A stretch of 64,000 bases of DNA from the NCBI RefSeq assembly GCF_003403315.2, contig NZ_CP048407.1:1860001-1924000 (forward strand), written 5' to 3'. The stretch is from Thermaerobacter sp. PB12/4term (GTDB lineage: Bacteria > Bacillota > Sulfobacillia > Thermaerobacterales > Thermaerobacteraceae). The notes below the pieces were generated by a model. That model did not search any database. It was given only the letters and a program-made list of their open reading frames with translations, and had not been told where the DNA came from. Below are positions 1 through 8,411 of this stretch, piece by piece (position 1 is the first letter of the stretch; each line of letters starts with the position of its first letter). The translations under genes were made by a program, and so were the position numbers.

Positions 1-2
1 TG

Positions 3-761
3 GGCTTGAGCCACGCGGCGGCGGTTCTCGAAAGCCGCCTGGAGGCCGCCGCCCAGAAGCAGCTCCCCTACCCCGACTTCCTCGTGGACCTGCTGGGCCT
101 CGAGGCGGCGGCGCGCCGGGAGCGCTACCTGCGGACACGGACACGACTGGCGCATTTGCCCTTTCACCGCACCCTGGAGCAGTTCGACTTCGGGTTCCAG
201 CCGTCCGTCGACGAGCGCCAGATTCGCGAGCTGGCTACCCTCGCCTTCGTCGCCGACGCCGCCAATGTGATCTTCCTCGGACCACCAGGCGTGGGCAAAA
301 CCCACCTGAGTGTGGCTCTCGGGATCAAGGCGATCGAGGCCGGTTACGGAGTGTACTTCGTGCGGGCTCACGAGCTGCTCGAAGACCTGCGCCGCGCCCA
401 AGCCGAGCACCGACTCGACCGACGCATGCGAGTCTACTTGGCCCCCAAGGTGCTGATCATCGACGAATTCGGGGTCTGGCCCTACGACCGGGCTGCGGCG
501 ACCGCCCTGTTCGCCCTGATCTCGGCCCGTTATGAACGGGGCAGCATCATCTTGACCAGTAACAAGGGCTTTGCGGAGTGGGGCGAAGTGTTGGGCGATT
601 CGGTGATCGCCACCGCCATCCTCGACCGGTTGCTTCACCACAGCCACGTCATCAACATCCGGGGCGAGAGCTACCGGCTTCGGGAGAAGAAGCGGGCGGG
701 ACTGTTCGGCGGAACCCCACCCCGAAGGGAGGTGATGCCACAGGACGGCTCTGCGGAGTAA
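3..761 (+). CDS. istB: IS21-family helper ATPase IstB (5' end cut by window)
   Basis: AAA+ ATPase subunit that assists the IstA transposase of IS21-type elements. A Walker A motif (GPPGVGKTH) lies near residue 95 and a Walker B motif (VLIIDEF) near residue 150, followed by the usual IstB C-terminal region. A TTG at position 6 could serve as a start, but the reading frame is open to the window edge and IstB proteins normally begin earlier, so the gene is probably partial. The partner istA would lie to the left and is not visible. Together with the IS110 remnant and IS3 copy to its right it forms an insertion-sequence hotspot next to the CRISPR genes. The family call is secure; whether the element is complete cannot be judged. 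Confidence 0.9.
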   Translation, partial: GLSHAAAVLESRLEAAAQKQLPYPDFLVDLLGLEAAARRERYLRTRTRLAHLPFHRTLEQFDFGFQPSVDERQIRELATLAFVADAANVIFLGPPGVGKTHLSVALGIKAIEAGYGVYFVRAHELLEDLRRAQAEHRLDRRMRVYLAPKVLIIDEFGVWPYDRAAATALFALISARYERGSIILTSNKGFAEWGEVLGDSVIATAILDRLLHHSHVINIRGESYRLREKKRAGLFGGTPPRREVMPQDGSAE

Positions 762-864
762 GTGACCCGAAGGGGTGGGATTTCCTAAGCGCTTGTCAAG
801 GTGCAGACGGCGCGAACTGTGGTAGCTTTAAAGTTGGGGGCACCCCTACGGGGAGCTGGGTGGC

Positions 865-1134
865 TCAGCCGACCCGAACGTTATCCCCCGGGTGCCCTTC
901 ACGATTGCGGCGGGCGCGCCGCACGGAGTCGGGAACGGTGTACGCCTGTGCCAGGCGCCGAGCCGTTTCCCGGTCCACGGGCGTGCCGTGTGCATCGCGC
1001 AGGACGTACAGCCTTCCGTCCCTTCGCACGGCATACAGCCGGTCGGCAAGGTGCACCGCCACGACGCACACGGCCTGCGTGTGGTGGTGGCCCTTCTCGA
1101 CGAGGCAGCGGCAATAGAGCCGGGCGAGTTCGGG
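865..1134 (-). pseudogene. C-terminal remnant of an IS110/IS116-type transposase
   Basis: An open minus-strand frame encodes about 90 residues resembling the C-terminal end of IS110-family (DEDD) transposases, with a Cys/His/Lys-rich helix followed by the typical 'LYAVRRDG' stretch. The N-terminal catalytic part is missing because the frame ends abruptly at the boundary of the IS3 element at 1135. It is therefore a remnant rather than a functional gene. The rest of the transposase is not found on the far side of the IS3 copy, which instead abuts a truncated cas3, so sequence has been lost here. The family assignment rests on remembered family patterns only. Confidence 0.5.
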
Positions 1135-1168
1135 TGAAGTTGACCCGGTTTCGTGGACAGGTTGAGGC

Positions 1169-2071
1169 TTACGCGACAACCCCTTCCTGTGGCTGAGCCT
1201 TTCGCTCCTGGATCCAACGCTCCTCGTACTCGTAGGGCGAGAGGTAACCAAGTGCCGAGTGACGCCGCCGCCGGTTGTAGAACCCTTCGACGTACTCGAA
1301 GATCGCCATGCGCAGTTGATCCCGTGTGGCCCAGGCTTGGCGGTCGAGGAGCTCCCGTTGCAGGGTCGCGTAGAAACTCTCCGCCATCGCGTTGTCCAGC
1401 GCATCGCCCACGGAACCCATTGATCCGGCGATGCCCAGGACCTCCAAGCGGCGGGTGAATGCCAGCGAGGTGTATTGCACGCCATGGTCCGAGTGGTGGA
1501 TCAGACCGGGCCCCGGCCGGCGACGCCGTACCGCCATGGTGACGGCGTCGACCACCAACTCCGCCACGGGCCGGTCCCCCATGGCCCAGCCCACCACGGC
1601 GCGGGAGAAGGCATCCACCACCGTGGCCAGGTACAGCCAGCCTTCCTCCGTGCGATGCTGCGTGAGGTCCGCCACCCACACCCGGTTGGGGGCATCGGGC
1701 ACAAACTGCCGACCCAGCCGATCAGGGTAGACGGGGCGGCGGGGATCCCGGAGTGTGATCCCCCGGGTCCGGCGCCGGTGCACGCCGGCCAGCCCCATAG
1801 CCCGCATCAGCCGGGCGACCCGCTTCCGACCACAGCGGACCCCATGCGTCAACCGCAGCTCTGCATGGATGCGGGGCGCGCCATACGTGCCCCGGCTGCC
1901 AGCATGGATGAGCCGGATCCGCTGGCTCAAATCCGCGTCCTCCTGGGACCGTCTGGAGGCACCCCGTTGCCGCCATGCGTAATAGCCACTCGTCGAGACG
2001 CCCAGGACACGGCACAGCGTGGCCACCGGATGGTGGGCCTTCTCCTGCTCGATGAACCGAAACACGGTCAC
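1169..2071 (-). CDS. IS3-family transposase OrfB (DDE integrase domain), intact
   Basis: 300-residue catalytic half of the transposase. It opens with an HTH_21-like region ('GVSTSGYYAWRQR'), then an rve integrase core. The DDE residues are visible as D in 'VWVADLTQH', D in 'HHSDHGVQYTS' and E in 'NAMAESFYATL', followed by an integrase C-terminal segment with 'YNRRRRHSALGYLSP'. Translation normally depends on frameshifting from orfA at an A-run near 2111. Here orfB lies in the -1 frame relative to orfA, but orfA meets a stop codon just before the A-run. A GTG start gives the listed frame. This copy could still supply transposase if OrfB is produced. Confidence 0.92.
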   Translation of the reverse strand: MTVFRFIEQEKAHHPVATLCRVLGVSTSGYYAWRQRGASRRSQEDADLSQRIRLIHAGSRGTYGAPRIHAELRLTHGVRCGRKRVARLMRAMGLAGVHRRRTRGITLRDPRRPVYPDRLGRQFVPDAPNRVWVADLTQHRTEEGWLYLATVVDAFSRAVVGWAMGDRPVAELVVDAVTMAVRRRRPGPGLIHHSDHGVQYTSLAFTRRLEVLGIAGSMGSVGDALDNAMAESFYATLQRELLDRQAWATRDQLRMAIFEYVEGFYNRRRRHSALGYLSPYEYEERWIQERKAQPQEGVVA

Positions 2072-2115
2072 CGGTTCCGTCGGCTCTCCTGGGCAAAAAA
2101 GGCTGCGGCTTTTTT

Positions 2116-2373
2116 TTAGATTTCACGCTCCTCCCGCAGGATCCGGTTCTCCCGCCGCAGCCGGTTGAGTTCCTCCCGTTCGGCGGTCGTCAACCCGGGG
2201 CGCTGCCCCGCGTCGATCCCGGCTTGCCGAACCCACTTCCGCAGGCTGGCCTCCGAGACGCCGAGGTCGGCGGCAATCTGCTGGAGCTTCTTCCCACTCT
2301 CCCGGACGAGGCGGACGGCTTCGGCCCGGAACTCGGGAGGATACGGCGGCTTGGTAGCCGGCATGGGGATCAC
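2116..2373 (-). CDS. IS3-family transposase OrfA (HTH)
   Basis: 85-residue DNA-binding half of the transposase. It carries an HTH_Tnp_1 domain ('KKLQQIAADLGVSEASLRKWV') followed by a leucine-zipper-like segment ('EREELNRLRRENRILREER') typical of IS3 OrfA. It ends at TAA immediately before a run of eight A on the coding strand. Copy 2 has CCT plus six A at the same place, so the two copies differ by one C and two A. The usual programmed -1 slip would have to occur upstream of the stop, so productive OrfAB fusion from this exact sequence is uncertain. Confidence 0.88.
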   Translation of the reverse strand: MIPMPATKPPYPPEFRAEAVRLVRESGKKLQQIAADLGVSEASLRKWVRQAGIDAGQRPGLTTAEREELNRLRRENRILREEREI

Positions 2374-2430
2374 CCTTTCCGGGGCTTACGCCCCAAGTAT
2401 CGGGGTGTCCACTAAACCGGGGCAAGTCCA

Positions 2431-3255
2431 AATACCCCGGGTGGCCCCGGACCCCGTAGCATCACCGGCGGCCGAACCTGCAGCACCCAGGGACGCTTCG
2501 AGCCGTTCAATGGCAGCCGCCGCCTCACCAGGCAGCAGAGTTTCGGGTTCGATCCCGGCCACCGAAAACCGGTCGGCCTGGATCAGCCGCGCCGTATGGT
2601 GGCGAAGGAGGCGCCGGACCTCCAGCGATGCGGTTTGTCTGTGGCGTTGCAGGCGGACGACCGCCCGCCCCCATGCACCCCGAGCCAGATCGACCCAGCG
2701 CCCCCATTCGGCACCGTCGCGAGGCCATCGGCCGGCCGCGATGGGGAGATTAGCCGCCCGCACGAGCCGGAGGAGTCCCTCCACGTCCATCTCGTCCAGT
2801 ACGCCTGGGGTCCATAAAGCCTGCCATGGGGTGTCGGTCTCCAGGTCCGCCAGCGTTCCATGGTGATCCGCGATGTCCCGCGTCAACGCCAGCAGCCGGT
2901 CGACGGCCAGCGTGGCCGAAGGGGTGACGGTTCCGCCGGCACCCGCCTGCACGCCGGGGCCCCGGTTCCACTGAAGAACCAGCGCAGCGAACAGGGCGGC
3001 TCCGACGAAGGCGTGGGGGCCCACGGGTCCCCTGCGCTGGGGATCCAGCAGCCGTTCCTGCCAGCTGCGACGTGCTTTGCCGGCATCGTGCAGCAGGCCC
3101 GCCAGATAGAGGAGTTGGTCGTCCACGGAGCCCTGCGGATCGCCCGCGCGGCGGGCCACTTCCACCAGGTGATCGACCAGGGGGTAGGCGCGGCCCCCCT
3201 CGGGAGGCCGCGCCACACACCTTTCAAGAGGTATCCAGCCTCGCACCGTATTCAT
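2431..3255 (-). pseudogene. cas3: Cas3 HD nuclease domain, truncated by the IS3 element
   Basis: About 275 residues matching the N-terminal HD phosphohydrolase of type I Cas3. Metal-binding residues are visible in 'HLVEVARRAG', 'LLHDAGKARRSWQ' and 'GPHAFVGA', with a further 'IADHHG'. The DExD/H helicase half that normally follows is absent: the frame runs into the IS3 element at 2430 and stops a few codons inside it. A Cas3'' (HD-only) design is possible, but the abrupt IS boundary and the Gly/Ala-rich tail argue for truncation. It starts with ATG behind GGAGG, 70 bp downstream of cas5, in the same minus-strand operon. Without helicase activity DNA degradation by this system is probably lost unless supplied in trans. 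Confidence 0.8.
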
Positions 3256-3325
3256 TCCTGGCGGGAACCTCCGCCTGCCGCCCTTCCCGTGGACTCTGTG
3301 CCCGAATCAGAGTCACTCTACAGCT

Positions 3326-4057
3326 CTACCAGAGACAGACCAGCCCGTCGGAACAGCGCACCCAGCGCACGGGCGGATCGTATGGCCCCGGGGCCGGCCG
3401 GAACCGCAGGCTCCCCCCGTTGGGCTCGTAGAGGAAGCTCATGGAGCGCCGAAAACGCCGGCCACCAAGGTGGGTGTGAAGGACACCGCCCACGCGGGCA
3501 TAGACCCGTCCGGGAACGGGTTCAACGCCCGCCACGACATGGGCAGGCACCACGGCGGGTGACTCCACAGGCTCGCCGTCACCCGCCACCTCGGGGGCCC
3601 AGTCCAGTTCCTCGGCTTCCTCCACCGCCACAAACCGCGGCACCGTCAAGGCAAAGGCGGAGCCGAGGTATGTCGGGTAGACGCTTTGCTGGTTGCGGAT
3701 GCGTTCCGCCAGGTCATCAGCGTCAGGCCCAGCGTAGTAGACCCGGTAGGCGGGTTCCACCACCAGCTCGATGGCCGTAGGCCGGTTGAAACTGTCGCTC
3801 CCACCCAGCCATCCCTTTCCCAGCAAGGATAGCTCCTGGGAGCGGGTGCGAATCGGGCGCAAGCACCGGACGCCCGTCCAGGCTTCCCGGGTGGTCCACT
3901 CGGGCAGCCCCAAAATGGCCCCCAGCATGCCCCTTAAGGCCGTGCGGGTTGGGAACGGATAGGTGGCATGGGTCACGGCGGTGTCCGGGCGCCGGTAGTG
4001 GGCGATGGACCCGGCGACGTCAAACACCAGCAACGGCAAGGACCGTGCCATGATCAC
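3326..4057 (-). CDS. cas5: Cas5 (type I-B Cascade subunit)
   Basis: 243 residues. Cas5 binds the 5' handle of crRNA and caps the Cas7 backbone in Cascade. The N-terminal RAMP strand is followed by the diagnostic 'YPFPTRTALRGMLGAILGL' segment of the Cas5h/Cas5b family. It lies 5 bp after the cas7 stop, which fits translational coupling in the order cas6-cas8-cas7-cas5-cas3. The C-terminal half is divergent, as usual in the family. No frameshift is seen. The subtype assignment to I-B comes mainly from the Csh2-like Cas7 and Csh1-like Cas8 neighbours. Confidence 0.9.
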   Translation of the reverse strand: MIMARSLPLLVFDVAGSIAHYRRPDTAVTHATYPFPTRTALRGMLGAILGLPEWTTREAWTGVRCLRPIRTRSQELSLLGKGWLGGSDSFNRPTAIELVVEPAYRVYYAGPDADDLAERIRNQQSVYPTYLGSAFALTVPRFVAVEEAEELDWAPEVAGDGEPVESPAVVPAHVVAGVEPVPGRVYARVGGVLHTHLGGRRFRRSMSFLYEPNGGSLRFRPAPGPYDPPVRWVRCSDGLVCLW

Positions 4058-4062
4058 CCCAC

Positions 4063-5001
4063 CTACATGGCGGGCTGGGGCTCGCCGCCCAGTTCCCGCA
4101 GCGCTGCGTCACCCTGCAGCTGGAAGGCCGGGTTGAGCCAGTAGCGGACCCGGGCAATGCGGTCCTGAAACTCCAGCAGGCGCTGGCCGAGAACCTGGAC
4201 ATCCAGGCTCACCTCGGCAACCGACGTGGGCCGCGACGGCTGGAGCCAGGCCTCCCGGCCCGGCTCCAGCCGAACCAGGCGGTCCAGGTCGCCGATGCGG
4301 AAGAAGGGATCCTGGTACTCCACGTGGAGCAGGAAGAGCGGCTCCTGGATGCCACGGCCCCGGGCCTGGCGGAAACGGGTCCCCTTCCAAAGGCCCTCCA
4401 GCACCAGGTCAACATCCTCGCTGGATAGACCGGTCTCCTTCGCCAGGGTCGCGTTGATGATTCCATGCATGGCAAAGACGGCGAAGGGAACGATGTAAGT
4501 GGTCCAGATGGTGCCCTGTTCCTTGCCCCGGTCATCCTCGGACGCCATGACCACCGTTCCCTGCACATACCGGCTCTCCACGGGGTGCAGGGAGTGGGCC
4601 CAGGCGAACTGCACCGGACCGGTGAGGTGGAAGGACACATCCCGAACAGAGTAGACGACACCGAAGGCCCGGACGTCGAAGGCCTTGCGCGGCAACTCGG
4701 CCCGCGCCTCACCAGGGCTGATTCCGAGGACCTGTTCCGCCAGAGCCTTGCGCCCCAGCAGCTTCCCGTCGGCCGACCGGGCCTCCCGGACATAGATGTG
4801 GCGGGTACCGTCACCCCCATCCGGATACCGGGCCAGGACGTAATCCCGCACGTCCCGCTTGATGCTGACGTCCGAAAGGCTGATGCGGCCGTCCTCCTCG
4901 TCGAACAGCCGGCGGGCATCGCTATCGTTGAGCGGATCGCGGTTGGGAATACCATCCTTCACCGACTTGACGAAGAGCAGCTCCCCACTTCGAACGGCCA
5001 T
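4063..5001 (-). CDS. cas7: Cas7/Csh2 (type I-B Cascade backbone)
   Basis: 312 residues, the subunit that polymerises along the crRNA spacer. The N-terminus carries the Csh2/Cst2 signature: 'GELLFVKSVKDGIPNRDP' corresponds to the common NPNGDP motif (here IPNRDP), followed by 'RRLFDEEDGRISLSDVSIKR'. A central 'GPVQFAWAHSLHPVE' segment also matches the family. The ATG start at 5001 has a GGAGGAG site just upstream. cas8 ends 82 bp upstream on the same strand. No truncation is visible, so the interference complex apart from Cas3 appears coding-competent. Confidence 0.92.
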   Translation of the reverse strand: MAVRSGELLFVKSVKDGIPNRDPLNDSDARRLFDEEDGRISLSDVSIKRDVRDYVLARYPDGGDGTRHIYVREARSADGKLLGRKALAEQVLGISPGEARAELPRKAFDVRAFGVVYSVRDVSFHLTGPVQFAWAHSLHPVESRYVQGTVVMASEDDRGKEQGTIWTTYIVPFAVFAMHGIINATLAKETGLSSEDVDLVLEGLWKGTRFRQARGRGIQEPLFLLHVEYQDPFFRIGDLDRLVRLEPGREAWLQPSRPTSVAEVSLDVQVLGQRLLEFQDRIARVRYWLNPAFQLQGDAALRELGGEPQPAM

Positions 5002-5083
5002 GGCTTCTCCTCCCCGCTTTGCACTCGATTTGCTTTCTTACTTGAAGATGGGTCGGGTCCCCTCGGTTACACCTGTGAGCCCG

Positions 5084-7186
5084 TCATGCGGTCGCGCCGG
5101 GAGTCTCGTCCTCCAGTTCCCCGGCGGGTTCCCCGCTCTCGCTGCCGGCGCCCGGGCGGTTGGCATCCGCCAGGAGGTAGCCGGCCCAGAAGCCAGCCAG
5201 GAACCGGTCTGGCTGCGCCTGAACCTCACGGCGCGCCTGTTGCGCCTTGACCAGAAGAACGCCGTTCAGGTGGCGAAAACGCTCCGAAAGGGCCATATTG
5301 AGCCGGGCAGCATACTCGGGGAATCGCGTAAGAGCCCGCGTAATGATGGCCTCAGGCGTCAGGTTCGTGCCGAAGGTCATCACCCGGTGCTTGAGAAACT
5401 CCTTCCCCCGAGTGGCTGCATAATACTGCCTGGAAAACTGCCGGGTCAGGTCGCCAATGGCGAAGCCCAGCTCCTCCACATCCTGCAGATCCAGTTCCTG
5501 TGGGGGAATGGACCGCAGCTCAGCCTGCAACTCCTGCCAGGGGCGAATGGCAAACACCTCCCCTGCCGGCCACTGGCCGGCGATGTCGCGATGATAGCGC
5601 TGCCAGAAATCACGAAACACCACGTACAGGCGAATCTCGGCCTGCATGCGGTACATGGCCTGGCGGTCGCCCAGCCGGTGAGCCAGCTCCGTCAGGCGAA
5701 GCGCCAGGTTGCGTACGAACCGCCGGTAAGAGATGGGCCGCCGGCGCAGTACGGCCTCCATGCCCTGCCAGACGTAACCGGGGCCGTAGGCGTTGATCAG
5801 CAGCGAAGGAAGCGAGCGTAACCGCCGGAGGGCTTCATCGGCGAACCGGTTGCCTCCCCGGATCAGCTCCTCGTGGGTGCTGACCACTTCATACAGGGCA
5901 TCGCGAACCTCCGACGCGACCGCGGGGACTACATCCTCGATCATCGCCCGCAGGTGGATATCACCCCGTTCCGGCGCACCGCTGAAGTAGACCAGCGTGA
6001 TGCGGTAATGGTCGGTGAAGAAGTCGTCAGCCACAGCAAACTCAAATCCGGCGACGGACTCCAGGTGCCGGGTCCAGCCGGCCTCCCCGGTCCGCATGTA
6101 CATGAACCCCGTGCAAAACTGCTCCACCGCCTCAGGATCCCGGAAGATGCCGTCGGACAGAGGCAGAACAAAACCCGTTCCGTAAATGGTACCGGGCATC
6201 CGCCCCCTTTCGGCCATCTCTCGCCCGCCGGGGCTGTCGGCGGGGGCGAACAGCTCGCGCGTGAGCCACAAGGGCAGCGGTCGCGTCAACGCGTTAAAGA
6301 CCTGGGCTCCCTGGGTCAGGGCTGCGTAGCAATCGGTGCAAAGGGCAGCACCCTCCACCAGTTCTTCCTTGGCAAGGGTCTCCGGAAAGGGGGCCTCCCA
6401 CGTTGGTGCAAACCACGGCCAGGCCTTGGAGTAGATCGAAACCACATCGCCTTCACGGTGGCACAGGGTGCACGTACCCTGCATCTGACCCAGGGTCGCG
6501 CCTTCCTCGGCCTTCGCCGCCCATACCAGGGGCACCAGGGCGGGCAGGTAAGCCACCACCCGCCGGCCGGGGTATAGCCGGCTGGCCCCCAGTTCCACCA
6601 CGGTGTTCGGGTCGGCAGCAGGGCCCTCCATGTAGCGATAGGGCCCCTCGCCGGTGACGGGCACGATCAAAAGGAGCCCCATGACCTTACGCCCCTTGCC
6701 AGCCTTGCCTAGGGACGCACCCGTCACCATGGCCGCGGCAGCCCTGGCGACAACACCGACGGCGGCATCCGGCCGGTGCAGGGTCCTCTCCCACCGGCCC
6801 TGAATGAAGCGTTCCACCACACCCCCGTCGTGGAACGCCGCCAGGTCGCCTTCGTAGATGATGTAGGCCGGAACGGGGTAGCGGCCCTGGGCATGGCGGG
6901 GGTTCCCACCCCGGGGCAGCGTAAAAGGGGCGGCGACCGCGATGTCCAGTTTGGTTTCGACCACCTCGCTCTTGCCCTGGACGCGCCGGGCCGTCCAATC
7001 CTGGAGCGGCCACGCCGCAACGGGCTTGTCGGGGTGGCTCTCGTCAACCTCCACGATGATGACGTTGCAGAAAAACCCCACGGCCTGCGGGCTGCCTACG
7101 TCCGTGATGTCCAGCAGGGTTTCCCGGGCCGCCGCGCTTTGACCCAGAAAGGGGCGCCCCAGCCGAACAAGGTTCTCAATCAGCAC
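5084..7186 (-). CDS. cas8b: Cas8b/Csh1 (TM1802-type large Cascade subunit)
   Basis: 700 residues, the large subunit that recognises the PAM in type I-B complexes. A zinc-ribbon-like pair 'CTLCHREGD' and 'CTDCYAAL', about 45 residues apart near residues 235-280, is typical of the Csh1/TM1802 family. The rest is alpha-helical and poorly conserved. It overlaps the 3' end of cas6 by 11 bp, indicating coupled translation. The family is inferred from the zinc ribbon, length, position next to csh2 and overall character; exact subtype (I-B against a related variant) is less certain than the Cas8 identity. Confidence 0.85.
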   Translation of the reverse strand: MLIENLVRLGRPFLGQSAAARETLLDITDVGSPQAVGFFCNVIIVEVDESHPDKPVAAWPLQDWTARRVQGKSEVVETKLDIAVAAPFTLPRGGNPRHAQGRYPVPAYIIYEGDLAAFHDGGVVERFIQGRWERTLHRPDAAVGVVARAAAAMVTGASLGKAGKGRKVMGLLLIVPVTGEGPYRYMEGPAADPNTVVELGASRLYPGRRVVAYLPALVPLVWAAKAEEGATLGQMQGTCTLCHREGDVVSIYSKAWPWFAPTWEAPFPETLAKEELVEGAALCTDCYAALTQGAQVFNALTRPLPLWLTRELFAPADSPGGREMAERGRMPGTIYGTGFVLPLSDGIFRDPEAVEQFCTGFMYMRTGEAGWTRHLESVAGFEFAVADDFFTDHYRITLVYFSGAPERGDIHLRAMIEDVVPAVASEVRDALYEVVSTHEELIRGGNRFADEALRRLRSLPSLLINAYGPGYVWQGMEAVLRRRPISYRRFVRNLALRLTELAHRLGDRQAMYRMQAEIRLYVVFRDFWQRYHRDIAGQWPAGEVFAIRPWQELQAELRSIPPQELDLQDVEELGFAIGDLTRQFSRQYYAATRGKEFLKHRVMTFGTNLTPEAIITRALTRFPEYAARLNMALSERFRHLNGVLLVKAQQARREVQAQPDRFLAGFWAGYLLADANRPGAGSESGEPAGELEDETPGATA

Positions 7187-8411
7187 CCTCTTTCACCTCC
7201 CTGCTCACTGCCACCTCTACCGCGGGTGCGGTCTCCTCACCGTTGCGCAAGGCAGGGACGGGCTCCTCAGCAGCGCGGCCATTGCCCCGTGACGGAGTCT
7301 GAGCTCGTGCGGACACGAGGTCACACAGCCCGAACCCCTGGGCGTTCTTCGAGCCGAAGCCGGCTTCCAGTCCCAGGGCAATCAGGGCGGGGTCGCCCGT
7401 TGCCTCGAAGGTGCCGGTGTAGCCCTTGATGATCCCGTGGCGGAACCGGGCCACATGGCCGCGGGCGGTGCCCCACCAGCGGATCTGAATGCCCGGCCCC
7501 TCGTAGGTGCGCCCGGTGAAGGCCTCCCACTTGCGAACCAGGTTCTCGGCCACCAGCCGCTCGAACTCCCCGCTGCGCGGTTCGAAGAAGTACGTAAAGC
7601 GGCTGCCGTCGGGCCGGTTCACGGTGCTGTATACGGTGATGGGCGTCCGCGCCCGCAGGGTGACGGGCGGGGTGATGGAAGGCAGCTCTTCAAAGCGAAC
7701 CGACTCGATTTCCACCAGCTGGCTGCCAAGCCGGAGCGTGCCCAGCTGCAGGGCCCGGGACGCCAGGGCATGGACCACCGGGGCAAAGGGCGAGCTCACC
7801 GTGAAGTGGACGCTCCCGGCAAAGCGGATCGCCTTGCTGCCGTTGGGCCCGTGGAGGCCGCTGCCGTTGTTGGGGCCGTTGCCGTTGTTGGGGCCGCTGC
7901 CGCCGCCGGTGTCGCCAGTGATGTTGACGGCGTTGGAGCCGGTGCCGGAGGCGCCGCTGGTGCCGCTGGCACCGTCGAGGCCCGTGCTGGCCGCACCGCC
8001 GGTTCCGCTGGCGAGGCCAGCCCCACCGGTACCGCCGGCAATGCCGCCACCGCTGGCATGCGTAGTGCCGGAGGTTCCGGCCGTACCGGGGATGCCAGCG
8101 GTGCCGCTGGCGCCGGTGGTGCCGCTCGCTTCGCCCTTGCCGTTCGGGCTGCCGTCCGAGCCCCGGTCGCCCCGGGTCCCCCGCCCAGCAGCCCCTCCGG
8201 GCGACCGCTCGATGGTGTACATCCCCTCCAGCCGGGAGAAGGTGAACATCTTGTACCGGCGGGCACCGCGGGTAAAACCCTGGTCATGGAGGAACCCCGC
8301 CACATCGGTGCCTTCGAGAAGGTGGTAGACCAGGCCCTGGAGCAGGCTGTTGTACTGCAGCGGCAAAACCAGCTGGCCCGAAACCGGTCGCAACTCCATG
8401 ATGACCCGCAT
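7176..8411 (-). CDS. cas6: Cas6 crRNA endoribonuclease with a long Gly-rich insertion
   Basis: Processes the pre-crRNA into crRNAs. The ATG at 8411 (MRVIMEL) follows a GGGGGAG site and matches the usual Cas6 start; an upstream in-frame extension looks spurious. Residues 1-69 form the first ferredoxin-like half ('MFTFSRLEG' region). Residues 70-191 are a low-complexity segment of Gly, Ser, Thr, Ala and Asn with GTSGT/GASGT-like repeats. The second half resumes at 'KAIRFAGSVHFTVSSP' and ends with the Cas6 glycine-rich loop 'GFGSKNAQGFGLC'. At 411 residues it is about 150 longer than usual, the excess being this insertion and a polar tail. First gene of the cas operon seen here; downstream genes overlap or follow closely. 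Confidence 0.88.
   Translation of the reverse strand: MRVIMELRPVSGQLVLPLQYNSLLQGLVYHLLEGTDVAGFLHDQGFTRGARRYKMFTFSRLEGMYTIERSPGGAAGRGTRGDRGSDGSPNGKGEASGTTGASGTAGIPGTAGTSGTTHASGGGIAGGTGGAGLASGTGGAASTGLDGASGTSGASGTGSNAVNITGDTGGGSGPNNGNGPNNGSGLHGPNGSKAIRFAGSVHFTVSSPFAPVVHALASRALQLGTLRLGSQLVEIESVRFEELPSITPPVTLRARTPITVYSTVNRPDGSRFTYFFEPRSGEFERLVAENLVRKWEAFTGRTYEGPGIQIRWWGTARGHVARFRHGIIKGYTGTFEATGDPALIALGLEAGFGSKNAQGFGLCDLVSARAQTPSRGNGRAAEEPVPALRNGEETAPAVEVAVSREVKEGAD

Larger units (their letters stand above)
1135..2430 (-). mobile_element. IS3-family insertion sequence, copy 1 (1296 bp)
   Basis: The element is bounded by imperfect terminal inverted repeats with the core CCCGGTTT.GTGGACA at both ends, starting TGAAGTTG (right end, 1135) and TGGACTTG (left end, read from 2430). 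It contains overlapping orfA and orfB in the IS3 arrangement. A second copy lies at 32979-34272. The flanks do not match: the three bases outside the left end (read on the minus strand) are ATT and those outside the right end are CCC, so there is no target duplication. That suggests recombination with another copy rather than simple insertion. orfB of this copy is intact, unlike copy 2. Confidence 0.93.

Noticed and set aside
7838-8204. Separate collagen-like gene inside cas6
   Set aside because: The Gly-rich tract is in frame with both Cas6 halves and has no start, stop or ribosome site of its own.
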